From Oscillospiraceae bacterium (lineage in GTDB: Bacteria > Bacillota > Clostridia > Oscillospirales > CAG-272), in the NCBI GenBank assembly GCA_015065175.1, contig SVQV01000004.1, positions 1-47,405 on the forward strand: a stretch of DNA of 47,405 nucleotides, given 5' to 3'. Positions 1-7,023 of this stretch are shown here, in pieces. How positions within the stretch are numbered: position 1 is the first letter of the stretch; every line of letters starts with the position of its first letter. Made by a program: the position numbers and the translations under genes. Under the pieces are notes generated by a model. That model was not told the DNA's origin. It saw only the letters and a program-made list of their open reading frames with translations, and searched no databases.

Positions 1-12
1 AACAAATAAAGC

Positions 13-1377
13 ATGGATTCCACTTCCTACTGCGGAAGAAAGCTTATCGGTATATTTGAGGATATGAACGACGCAATAGACGCGGCAAGCGCAGGCTATC
101 GCGCTATCCGTTCTATGAGAGTAGAGCAGAGAGAAAAGCTCATAACCTCTATCCGTGAGCTTGCACGCGCGGAAGCTCCTATAATGGCGGCGCTCGGCGT
201 GGCGGAAACAAAGATGGGACGCGTAGACCACAAGACCGCTAAGCACATTCTCGTAGCCGATAAAACTCCCGGCACAGAGGATATAGTTTCTGCCGTTAAG
301 ACAGGCGACTGCGGACTTACACTTACCGAAATGGCGCCCTTCGGCGTAGTCGGAAGCATTACTCCCAGCACCAACCCGAGCGAAACGGTGATCTGTAACA
401 GCATAGGTATGATAGCGGCAGGAAACGGAGTTGTATTCAACCCCCATCCTAATGCAATTGCTACATCGAACTATGCGGTAGACCTCGTAAACAGAGCATG
501 CGCCGCTGCGGGCGGACCCAAGGTGCTTGTTGCCTCTGTGGCAAAGCCCACACTTGATACAGCTAACATTATGTATAAGCATTCCGCTATCCGTCTTCTC
601 GTATGCACAGGCGGTCCCGGCGTTGTAAAGGCAGTTCTTTCCTCGGGTAAGAAGGCTATCGGCGCAGGTGCGGGAAATCCCCCTGTTATTGTTGACAATA
701 CAGCGGATATCGCAAAGGCTTCAAAGGACATCATAGACGGATGCACCTTTGACAATAACCTCCCCTGCATTGCGGAAAAGGAAGTATTCGCTTTTGCTGA
801 TATTGCGGATGAGCTTATCTCCGGAATGCTTAAAAACGGAGCGTATCTCATAACGAGAGAGCAGGCAGACGCGCTTGCGCAGATCGTTCTTGTAGATACA
901 AAGAATCCCAAGACAGGCATAGTCAAGAAGACCGTAAACCGTGACTGCGTAGGCAGAGACGCGGCAGTGCTTCTTGAGAAAATAGGTGTTAAGGTAGGAC
1001 CCGAAGTAAGATGCATTATATGCGAGACCCCCTTCGAGCATTTGTTCGTTCAGGAGGAGCTTATGATGCCTATTCTTCCTATCGTCAGAGTAAATAACAT
1101 CGACGAGGCTATAGAGCTTGCAGTTAAGGCAGAGCACGGAAACCGCCACACCGCACATATGCATTCCAAGAATATCGACAACCTCACACGCTTCGCACGT
1201 GCGGTTGAAACAACGATATTCGTTAAAAACGCTCCTTCCTATGCGGGCATAGGCTTTGGCGGAGAGGGACACACCACCTTCACCATTGCAGGTCCTACAG
1301 GAGAGGGAATTACCTCGGCAAAGAGCTTTACAAGACTTCGCCGCTGTGTAATGGCGGATAACTTCCGTATTATATAA
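13..1377 (+). CDS. pduP: CoA-acylating aldehyde dehydrogenase (EutE/PduP family)
   Basis: Oxidises an aldehyde, probably propionaldehyde, to its acyl-CoA with NAD+ inside the microcompartment. The 454 residues align from memory with E. coli EutE almost end to end. The motif FDNNLPC places the catalytic cysteine at residue 252, and ITPSTNPSE and the C-terminal TGEGITSAKSFTRLRRC are family hallmarks. An in-frame TAA at 7-9 fixes the start at ATG 13; the ribosome binding site lies off the window. Compared with EutE/PduP it lacks the N-terminal encapsulation helix of about 20 residues, and it has no C-terminal extension either, so how it enters the shell is unclear. It is 16 bp from the alcohol dehydrogenase gene and clearly in the same operon. 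Acetaldehyde cannot be excluded as substrate, but the diol dehydratase downstream favours propionaldehyde. Confidence 0.93.
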   Translation: MDSTSYCGRKLIGIFEDMNDAIDAASAGYRAIRSMRVEQREKLITSIRELARAEAPIMAALGVAETKMGRVDHKTAKHILVADKTPGTEDIVSAVKTGDCGLTLTEMAPFGVVGSITPSTNPSETVICNSIGMIAAGNGVVFNPHPNAIATSNYAVDLVNRACAAAGGPKVLVASVAKPTLDTANIMYKHSAIRLLVCTGGPGVVKAVLSSGKKAIGAGAGNPPVIVDNTADIAKASKDIIDGCTFDNNLPCIAEKEVFAFADIADELISGMLKNGAYLITREQADALAQIVLVDTKNPKTGIVKKTVNRDCVGRDAAVLLEKIGVKVGPEVRCIICETPFEHLFVQEELMMPILPIVRVNNIDEAIELAVKAEHGNRHTAHMHSKNIDNLTRFARAVETTIFVKNAPSYAGIGFGGEGHTTFTIAGPTGEGITSAKSFTRLRRCVMADNFRII

Positions 1378-1393
1378 TGAAAGGAATAAAGCA

Positions 1394-2590
1394 ATGGATT
1401 TGAGTGCTTCACAGGTTGAAAGCATTGTACGTAAGCTTCTCAGCGAAATGTCCGCTCCCGCTTGCGCGCAGGGCGAAATTCCCAAGACCGCAAAGGTCGC
1501 AATGCTCACCTCTCAAAAGAAAATAGAAGTAAAAGAATATCCCATTCCCGCTTTGGAGGATGATGACATTCTCGTTAAAGTAGAGGGATGCGGCGTGTGC
1601 GGTACAGACGTACACGAATGGAAGGGCGACCCCTTCGGACTTATCCCCGTTGTTCTCGGTCACGAGGGCACAGGCGAGATAATCGCTATGGGTAAAAATG
1701 TAAAATGCGATACAGCAGGCGTTCCCTTGAAGGTAGGCGACAAGATCGTTACCTCGGTTATAAGCTGCGGCGAGTGTCATATCTGCCGTATGCATCCCGC
1801 AAACACAAACCTCTGTGACAAACAGGGCGTATTCGGACTTATCGGTCACAATGACGCTCAGCCCTTGAACGGTTGGTTTGCCAGCCACCTCCTTATCAGA
1901 TCTAAGGGCGCTACATATTTCCAGGTAAATGACCTTAACTTGAACGAAAGAATGCTTCTCGAGCTTGCAACTGTTGCCGTTCACGCGTACAACAGAGGCG
2001 CATCTACAGGACTTCTTAACTTCAACAGCAAGGTTCTCGTACAGGGCTTAGGTCCTGTAGGACTTATGATGATATCTGTATTGAGAGCCGCAGGTATCAA
2101 CCACATCATCGCGATAGACGGAACTCCCAAGCGTCTTGAAATGGCTAAAAAGCTTGGCGCAAAGACTCTTATCAACTTCCGTGAGTGCGACACGCTCGAT
2201 AAGCGTATAGCGGCAGTTAAAGAGGTAGCAAACGGTGTAGGTGCTGACTTCGTATATCAGTGCACAGGCGCACCCGCTGCGGCATCCGACGCATATAGCT
2301 ATGTACGCAGAGGCGGCGGCTTCTGCGAAATGGGCTTCTTTGTAAACAACGGAGAATTTTCTATCAATCCTCACTTTGCTATGTGTAACAAGGAGATCAA
2401 CCTTGTAGGCTCATGGGACTACAGTGCTGAGGATTATCCCACAACTATGGCGTTCTTGCGTCAGGCAAAGGAAATGAAGATTCCGATAGAGGAGCTTATC
2501 ACACATTCTTATCCTCTCGAGCAGCTTAACGAGGCTATGGAGATGAATGTTTCTCAGCAGGGTATCAAGATCTGCTACAAGGCTGAATAA
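1394..2590 (+). CDS. Zinc-dependent medium-chain alcohol dehydrogenase with encapsulation peptide
   Basis: Probably reduces propionaldehyde to 1-propanol and so regenerates NAD+ inside the compartment, the role filled by iron-type PduQ elsewhere. Residues 1-19 form a short amphipathic helix (LSASQVESIVRKLLSEM) followed by a Pro/Ala-rich linker to about residue 33. This is the classic layout of a microcompartment encapsulation peptide. The catalytic domain has Cys69 in CGVCGTD, His90-Glu91 in GHEGTGEI, and structural zinc cysteines at 125, 128, 131 and 141. The nucleotide-binding motif is GLGPVG. A clear AAGGAA ribosome binding site precedes ATG 1394. The family also includes sorbitol and threonine dehydrogenases, so the substrate is inferred from the operon. 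Confidence 0.9.
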   Translation: MDLSASQVESIVRKLLSEMSAPACAQGEIPKTAKVAMLTSQKKIEVKEYPIPALEDDDILVKVEGCGVCGTDVHEWKGDPFGLIPVVLGHEGTGEIIAMGKNVKCDTAGVPLKVGDKIVTSVISCGECHICRMHPANTNLCDKQGVFGLIGHNDAQPLNGWFASHLLIRSKGATYFQVNDLNLNERMLLELATVAVHAYNRGASTGLLNFNSKVLVQGLGPVGLMMISVLRAAGINHIIAIDGTPKRLEMAKKLGAKTLINFRECDTLDKRIAAVKEVANGVGADFVYQCTGAPAAASDAYSYVRRGGGFCEMGFFVNNGEFSINPHFAMCNKEINLVGSWDYSAEDYPTTMAFLRQAKEMKIPIEELITHSYPLEQLNEAMEMNVSQQGIKICYKAE

Positions 2591-2612
2591 TTCATAAAAA
2601 GGAGCAGAGCCT

Positions 2613-2954
2613 ATGGCACTTGGTATGATTGAGGTCTACGGATTTACTACCGCTATCATTGTAGCCGACAAGGTTGCAAAGACAGCAGATGTCAAGGTAG
2701 TCGCTATCGATAAAAACAAACCCGCAAACGGCGACAGCGCAGAGGTGCCGCTTGTTATGATAGTAAAATTCGAGGGCGAGACCGCTGAGGTCGAGTCGGC
2801 GCTCGAAGCCGGCAAGGCTGAGGCTCAGAAGAGAAATCTGTATATCACCTCAAAGATTATTTCCAGACAGTCGGAGGACATTGAGTGGTTCGCTCACCTC
2901 TCGGCTTTGGGAAAAGACAAACTGCGCAAAGTAGATAAACCAACAAATAAATAA
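2613..2954 (+). CDS. BMC-H shell protein with extended pore loop and basic tail
   Basis: A hexamer-forming microcompartment shell protein of 113 residues. It starts with the typical MALGMIEVYGFTTAIIVADK strand-helix pattern of the BMC fold. Where its neighbours carry a short pore loop (KIGSG), it has a longer insertion around residues 33-46 (KNKPANGDSAEV). It also has a C-terminal tail of about 20 residues rich in lysine (DKLRKVDKPTNK). It lacks the IPRPH motif of the PduA-like shell proteins. A GGAG ribosome binding site lies before ATG 2613, 23 bp after the alcohol dehydrogenase. The longer pore loop suggests a pore with different selectivity or a closed pore; this is inference. Confidence 0.85.
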   Translation: MALGMIEVYGFTTAIIVADKVAKTADVKVVAIDKNKPANGDSAEVPLVMIVKFEGETAEVESALEAGKAEAQKRNLYITSKIISRQSEDIEWFAHLSALGKDKLRKVDKPTNK

Positions 2955-2984
2955 AAATAATTAATATAATTTAAGGAGAATGTT

Positions 2985-3263
2985 ATGATGAAAGAAGCAT
3001 TGGGTATGATCGAAACCAGAGGTCTTGTTGCGGCAATCGAAGCAGCAGATGCAATGGTAAAGGCAGCAAACGTTGAGCTTATCGGCAGCGAGAAGATCGG
3101 TAGCGGATTGGTAAGCGTTATGGTTCGCGGAGACGTAGGAGCTGTTAAGGCTGCTGTTGAAGCAGGCGGCGCGGCTGCATCTTCTCTCGGAGAGGTTATC
3201 GCTACTCACGTTATTCCTCGTCCTCATGCAGATGTTGAAAAGATCTTGCCTGCATTGAAGTAA
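2985..3263 (+). CDS. pduA: BMC-H shell protein, PduA/PduJ type (copy 1)
   Basis: A canonical 92-residue hexameric shell protein that should tile the facets of the compartment. The sequence [21 protein letters not shown], the pore loop KIGSG and the C-terminal [11 protein letters not shown] are standard for PduA, PduJ and EutM. The gene has a strong AAGGAG site and two adjacent ATGs, at 2985 and 2988. It is almost identical to the gene at 3596-3868, including most synonymous positions, so the two are recent duplicates or are being homogenised. Its conserved pore probably admits the diol substrate and releases product. Confidence 0.95.
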   Translation: MMKEALGMIETRGLVAAIEAADAMVKAANVELIGSEKIGSGLVSVMVRGDVGAVKAAVEAGGAAASSLGEVIATHVIPRPHADVEKILPALK

Positions 3264-3271
3264 GATAAAGT

Positions 3272-3547
3272 ATGGAAAAAGCAATAGCGTTACTCGAGGT
3301 TCAGGCTATGGTTGCCGCCATAGCCGGACTTGACGCCATGGTAAAGGCGGCAGATGTGGAGCTTATTCATGTCGAGAAGCGCTTGGGCGGAAGACTTGTT
3401 ACAGTAGTAGTAGAAGGCACTGTTTCTGCGGTAGAAGCTGCCGCAAGAGTTGGCGCCGTCGAAGCCGCAAAGGTGGGAAAGGTCAAGCTGTGCGAAGTAA
3501 TAGCTCGCCCTCACCCCGACATTATGAAGTTCTTGAAATCAGAATAA
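3272..3547 (+). CDS. BMC-H shell protein, divergent (third paralogue)
   Basis: A 91-residue hexameric shell protein, clearly BMC-H but diverged from its two near-identical neighbours. It has MEKAIALLEVQAMVAAIAGLD, a pore-loop variant RLGGRL in place of KIGSGL, and a modified C-terminal ARPHPDIMKF. The gene starts only 8 bp after the previous stop and has no strong Shine-Dalgarno sequence, which suggests translational coupling to copy 1. The extra arginine in the pore loop may give a more positive pore. Confidence 0.92.
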   Translation: MEKAIALLEVQAMVAAIAGLDAMVKAADVELIHVEKRLGGRLVTVVVEGTVSAVEAAARVGAVEAAKVGKVKLCEVIARPHPDIMKFLKSE

Positions 3548-3595
3548 AAAAACAAATAAAATAATAAAAAACATTTTTTAATGGAGGAAATTAAA

Positions 3596-3868
3596 ATGGA
3601 AGCATTGGGAATGGTTGAAACCAGAGGTCTTGTTGCGGCAATCGAAGCAGCAGATGCTATGGTAAAGGCAGCAAACGTTATTCTTATCGGTAGCGAGAAG
3701 ATCGGTAGCGGTTTGGTAAGCGTTATGGTTCGCGGAGACGTAGGAGCTGTTAAGGCTGCTGTTGAAGCAGGCGGTGCGGCTGCATCTTCTCTCGGAGAGG
3801 TTATTGCAACTCACGTTATTCCTCGTCCTCACGCAGATGTTGAAAAGCTTCTTCCGAAGCTCAACTAA
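3596..3868 (+). CDS. pduJ: BMC-H shell protein, PduA/PduJ type (copy 2)
   Basis: A 90-residue hexameric shell protein nearly identical to the product of 2985-3263, differing at only a handful of residues near the ends and one internal Glu-to-Ile change. An upstream in-frame ATG at 3581 overlaps the ribosome binding site GGAGG (3583-3587), so ATG 3596 is the real start, at normal spacing. It is the last gene before the hairpin array at 3898-4082. PduA and PduJ of other species are likewise near-identical and abundant; which copy matches which cannot be decided here. Confidence 0.93.
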   Translation: MEALGMVETRGLVAAIEAADAMVKAANVILIGSEKIGSGLVSVMVRGDVGAVKAAVEAGGAAASSLGEVIATHVIPRPHADVEKLLPKLN

Positions 3869-3897
3869 GCAAAAAGCCTAAGCTGAAAAAGCAAAGC

Positions 3898-4082
3898 AGG
3901 TATCGGGAATTATTCCCGATACCTCTCCCGCAAGGGGGAGGCAACGCAAGCGTTGCAGTGAAATATTTCGCCTTTGGCGAAATGTGAAATCTTGCTTCGC
4001 AAGGTGAAATTCGCGCTTTGTGCGAGTGAAATCTTTCGATTTCATCGAAAGGTTATGGTATAAATTTGCTTTGGCAAATTTA
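3898..4082 (+). repeat. Array of eight hairpins, several joined by a constant GTGAAAT linker
   Basis: This intercistronic stretch of the operon (3869-4183) holds no gene. It contains consecutive hairpins at 3898-3924 (13-bp arms), 3925-3940, 3941-3956 (7 bp), 3965-3983 (8 bp), 3991-4003 (5 bp), 4011-4025 (6 bp with one G-U), 4033-4051 (8 bp) and 4061-4082 (9 bp). The middle units are joined by the identical heptamer GTGAAAT at 3958, 3984, 4004 and 4026, and have TTT or TTC loops. Stem sequences all differ but are always self-complementary. There is no T-tract after the array, so it looks like an mRNA-structure element or dispersed repeat and not a plain terminator. Confidence 0.85.
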
Positions 4083-4183
4083 AATTTTATCAGTATTTTT
4101 CGAGTTAATAAAATCAGTAAAGTTGTAAACAATTCCGAGTTTTCGGATAGACATATATAAAATTTGGCATAGGAGTGTAGAAA

Positions 4184-4840
4184 ATGGAAATTAACAGCGC
4201 AGATATCGCCGCATTGGTGAAAAAGGTATTGAATCAGATGGAAAACGGCGCACATAGCACAGACGACGGAGATATTCCCGTAGGTGTTTCCAACAGACAT
4301 ATTCATTTGACAAAGGAGCATCTTGAAATCCTTTTCGGTGCAGGCTACGAGCTTACACACTTAAAGGACCTTTCTCAGCCCGGTCAGTATGCTTGTAAGG
4401 AGCTGCTTACCATAGTAGGACCTTCCTTGCGTCCTATTGAAAACGTAAGAGTTCTCGGCCCGCTTCGTTCCAGTTCTCAGGTTGAAATTTCCATGACCGA
4501 CTCTTATCAGCTCAAGGTAAAGCCTCCTGTAAGAGAATCGGGAAGCCTTGCAGGCTCCGCGCCTATCACTATATTAGGTCCTAAGGGAGTCGTAACACTT
4601 AAAGAGGGCTGTATAATAGCGAACCGCCATATCCATATGCATACAAGCGATGCAGCTCGCTTCGGGGTTTCGGACGGCGACTATGTTACAGTTGACGTAA
4701 ACGGAAAGAAACGTACAAGATGGTACGATGTTCAGATAAGAGTAAGCGACAAGTTCGCTCTTGAAATGCACGTTGATACAGATGACGCAAATGCGGCAGG
4801 TATCGGAAACGGCAGCAAGGTTAAGTTAATTAAAGAATAA
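4184..4840 (+). CDS. pduL: Phosphate propanoyltransferase PduL
   Basis: Converts propionyl-CoA and phosphate to propionyl phosphate, recycling CoA inside the shell. The 218-residue protein starts with an encapsulation helix (INSADIAALVKKVLNQM, residues 3-19) and a short acidic linker. Two PduL domains follow. The zinc-binding histidines are visible in the motifs SNRHIHLT (about residues 36-43), ANRHIHMH (about 146-153) and EMHVDTD (about 193-199). An AGGAG site precedes ATG 4184. No propionate kinase is seen downstream in the window, so the ATP-yielding step is encoded elsewhere or upstream. Confidence 0.96.
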   Translation: MEINSADIAALVKKVLNQMENGAHSTDDGDIPVGVSNRHIHLTKEHLEILFGAGYELTHLKDLSQPGQYACKELLTIVGPSLRPIENVRVLGPLRSSSQVEISMTDSYQLKVKPPVRESGSLAGSAPITILGPKGVVTLKEGCIIANRHIHMHTSDAARFGVSDGDYVTVDVNGKKRTRWYDVQIRVSDKFALEMHVDTDDANAAGIGNGSKVKLIKE

Positions 4841-4855
4841 AACGGAGAATAAGCT

Positions 4856-5104
4856 ATGTTAAAGGGAATCGTTGTCGGACATATTGTTTCCACGAGAAAG
4901 CAGGAAACCTTGGTAGGAAGTAAATTCCTCGAGGTCAATTTAATTGAAAACGGAAAAGAGACCGATAAATACATAATTGCCGTTGACAGTGTCGGAGCGG
5001 GTATTGGCGAGACGGTTCTCGTTACCACAGGCAGTCCCGCAAGACTTGCGCTCCGTGAGCAGAACGCTCCCGTGGATGCGGTCGTTGTAGGTATTGTAGA
5101 TTAG
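4856..5104 (+). CDS. pduN: BMC-P pentameric vertex protein (EutN/PduN/CcmL family)
   Basis: An 82-residue protein that caps the vertices of the polyhedral shell. It starts MLKGIVVGHIVSTRKQETLVG and has the DSVGAGIGETVLVTTGSPAR core typical of EutN, PduN and CcmL; AVVVGIVD closes the beta-barrel. Length is close to the family norm of 80-100 residues. A GGAG site lies just upstream and the gene is 15 bp from pduL and 14 bp from pduS, so it is co-transcribed. Confidence 0.96.
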   Translation: MLKGIVVGHIVSTRKQETLVGSKFLEVNLIENGKETDKYIIAVDSVGAGIGETVLVTTGSPARLALREQNAPVDAVVVGIVD

Positions 5105-5118
5105 TTTCGGAGATAGAT

Positions 5119-6438
5119 ATGTTTTCACAATTAAGAGAAAAAATGCGGCAAGCGGGAATTGTCGGCGCAGGCGGCGCAGGCTTTCCTTCTTATGCCAAGC
5201 TGACCGAAGACATAGATACCCTGATAATAAACGGCGCGGAATGTGAGCCTCTGCTCTATACCGATTATATAATCATGCGTGAGCAGATGCCGAAGGTTTG
5301 TCAGGGCATAAAGGAAATTGCCGATGCTATAGGTGTGAAAAGAGCCTTCCTTTCAATCAAGGCACACACGGCAAAAAAGCTTTCTCTCTCGGACGGAGAA
5401 AAGCTTTCGGACGATGTAACGGTCAGAGTTTTGCCCGACGTTTATCCTATGGGCGACGAGATAATTCTTATCTATCAGACTATAGGCAAGGTGGTAGCTC
5501 CCGGCAAGCTCCCTTCAAGCGTCGGAGTAATAGTATATAACCTTGAAACAGTTTTAAATACATATAATGTTGTTTTTGAGAACAGAGGTGTGACCGAGAA
5601 AACACTCACGGTCGGTGGAGACATCGAAACGCCCTGCGTTATAAAGGTTCCGCTCGGTGCGAGAGTTTCCGACATCTTTTCCTCACTCGGTATCAAGGTG
5701 GATGAGGATCATTCGGTCCTTGACGGCGGCCCTTCTATGGGCGCTATCATAAACCCGAACACCGCTATAGTGAAAAAGACAACAAAGGCGCTTCTCGTAT
5801 TGCCCAATACGTCGGAGGCGATAAAATCCAAGAGCATTACAATGGATGTACAGCTCAAGCGTGCGTCCTCGGCTTGCTGTCAGTGCACACGTTGCACCGA
5901 TATGTGTCCGAGAGCATTGCTCGGATATCCGCTCGAGCCTCACAGGCTTGTCCGTGTGGCTACCTCGAGCGAGGTCATAGACCCGTCACTCTTTACGAGC
6001 GCATCTATTTGCAGTAGCTGCGGAATTTGTACGACCGCCGCTTGCAGTCAGGGCATTTCCCCCAAGGATGTAATATTGAAGCTCAAATCCGAGCTTGCGA
6101 AAAACAAGCTCAGATTTTCGGAAAACGTAAATCCTGTTCCGTCGCCTCAGCGTGATTACAGACTTATCCCGAGTGAGCGTTGGAAAACACTTCTTGACGT
6201 TTCGGCTTTTGATAAGGAGATTGAGCTTTACACAAAAAATATAGAGATAAACAGAGTGGAAATTCCTATGCAGAGCCATATCGGCGCACCCTCCGTTCCG
6301 AAAGTAAAGGTAGGAGACAAGGTCGTTTGCGGAGATATGATAGCGGATGCATTTGACGGACTTTCCGTTCCGCAGTATGCATCTATTGACGGCAGGGTAA
6401 CCTTTGTCGATAATACAAGAATTTTGATAGAGAAATAA
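5119..6438 (+). CDS. pduS: PduS-like RnfC-type electron-transfer flavoprotein
   Basis: A 439-residue iron-sulfur flavoprotein thought to move electrons between the cytosol and the compartment interior through the shell. The N-terminal half has the RnfC/NuoF-type GIVGAGGAGFPSYAKL motif and NGAECEPLL for FMN and NADH binding. Two cysteine clusters follow: CCQCTRCTDMCP (about residues 253-264) and CSSCGICTTAAC (about 295-306). Both suit [4Fe-4S] centres, although the second has four residues before its last cysteine instead of the usual three. The C-terminal part has an RnfC-like biotinyl-type fold (HIGAPSVPKVKVGDKV). The gene is followed 12 bp later by pduT, its known partner. It is a paralogue of rnfC at 27150-28463. 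Confidence 0.94.
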   Translation: MFSQLREKMRQAGIVGAGGAGFPSYAKLTEDIDTLIINGAECEPLLYTDYIIMREQMPKVCQGIKEIADAIGVKRAFLSIKAHTAKKLSLSDGEKLSDDVTVRVLPDVYPMGDEIILIYQTIGKVVAPGKLPSSVGVIVYNLETVLNTYNVVFENRGVTEKTLTVGGDIETPCVIKVPLGARVSDIFSSLGIKVDEDHSVLDGGPSMGAIINPNTAIVKKTTKALLVLPNTSEAIKSKSITMDVQLKRASSACCQCTRCTDMCPRALLGYPLEPHRLVRVATSSEVIDPSLFTSASICSSCGICTTAACSQGISPKDVILKLKSELAKNKLRFSENVNPVPSPQRDYRLIPSERWKTLLDVSAFDKEIELYTKNIEINRVEIPMQSHIGAPSVPKVKVGDKVVCGDMIADAFDGLSVPQYASIDGRVTFVDNTRILIEK

Positions 6439-6450
6439 GGATAATTTATT

Positions 6451-6996
6451 ATGTATCAATCTGTTGGTGTAATTGAAATAAAAAGCATAGCAAAGGGCAT
6501 CGAAGCCTGTGACGCGGCACTTAAAAGCGCAGGTATAACGCTCGTTTCGGCGCATCCCGCCTGCCCGGGTAAGTATGAGATAATCATAACGGGCAGTATT
6601 TCGGACGTTACAGCCGCGCGCGACCACGTAAAAGGCAAGTACGGCTCCGCTTTGGTAGATGACTCCGTTATGGGACGTATAGATCCCCGTGTCATTTCCG
6701 CGCTATTCGGCACACAGACGGCAAAAAAAGAGGGAAGCATAGGAATAATAGAGACCTTCTCTGCTTCGAGCGCAATAAAAGCCGCCGATATTGCTGTCAA
6801 GACCGCGAGAGTGGAAATATATGACCTCAGAGTATCGAGAGGTATGGGCGGTAAGGGCATCGTGCTGGTAACAGGAGAGATAGGAGATGTTACCGCGTCG
6901 GTCGAGGCAGGCGCAAAGCATGCGCAGGATAACGGACTTCTGGCTAACACCTCGGTAATTCCCGCACCTCACGCAGAGCTGTGGGAGCAGATATAA
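6451..6996 (+). CDS. pduT: Tandem-BMC trimeric shell protein PduT, Fe-S type
   Basis: A 181-residue shell protein with two BMC domains (about residues 1-90 and 94-181) that forms pseudohexameric trimers. The loop ACPGK places a cysteine at residue 38, exactly the position that in Salmonella PduT binds a [4Fe-4S] cluster in the central pore. The C-terminal motif VIPAPHAELWEQI matches PduT as well. Together with PduS it should form the redox conduit through the shell. A short AT-rich gap separates it from the glycyl radical enzyme gene 27 bp downstream. Confidence 0.94.
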   Translation: MYQSVGVIEIKSIAKGIEACDAALKSAGITLVSAHPACPGKYEIIITGSISDVTAARDHVKGKYGSALVDDSVMGRIDPRVISALFGTQTAKKEGSIGIIETFSASSAIKAADIAVKTARVEIYDLRVSRGMGGKGIVLVTGEIGDVTASVEAGAKHAQDNGLLANTSVIPAPHAELWEQI

Positions 6997-7023
6997 TTAT
7001 AAAATATTTGATGGAGCAATGCT

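Noticed and set aside
721-1509. Long - strand open frame under the aldehyde dehydrogenase gene
   Set aside because: It is antisense to a well-identified gene, has no ribosome binding site and gives a cysteine-rich, non-natural translation.
3898-4082. CRISPR-like array
   Set aside because: The constant unit is only 7 bases, spacing varies, and the variable parts are all palindromes, so it is a hairpin array and not repeats with spacers.
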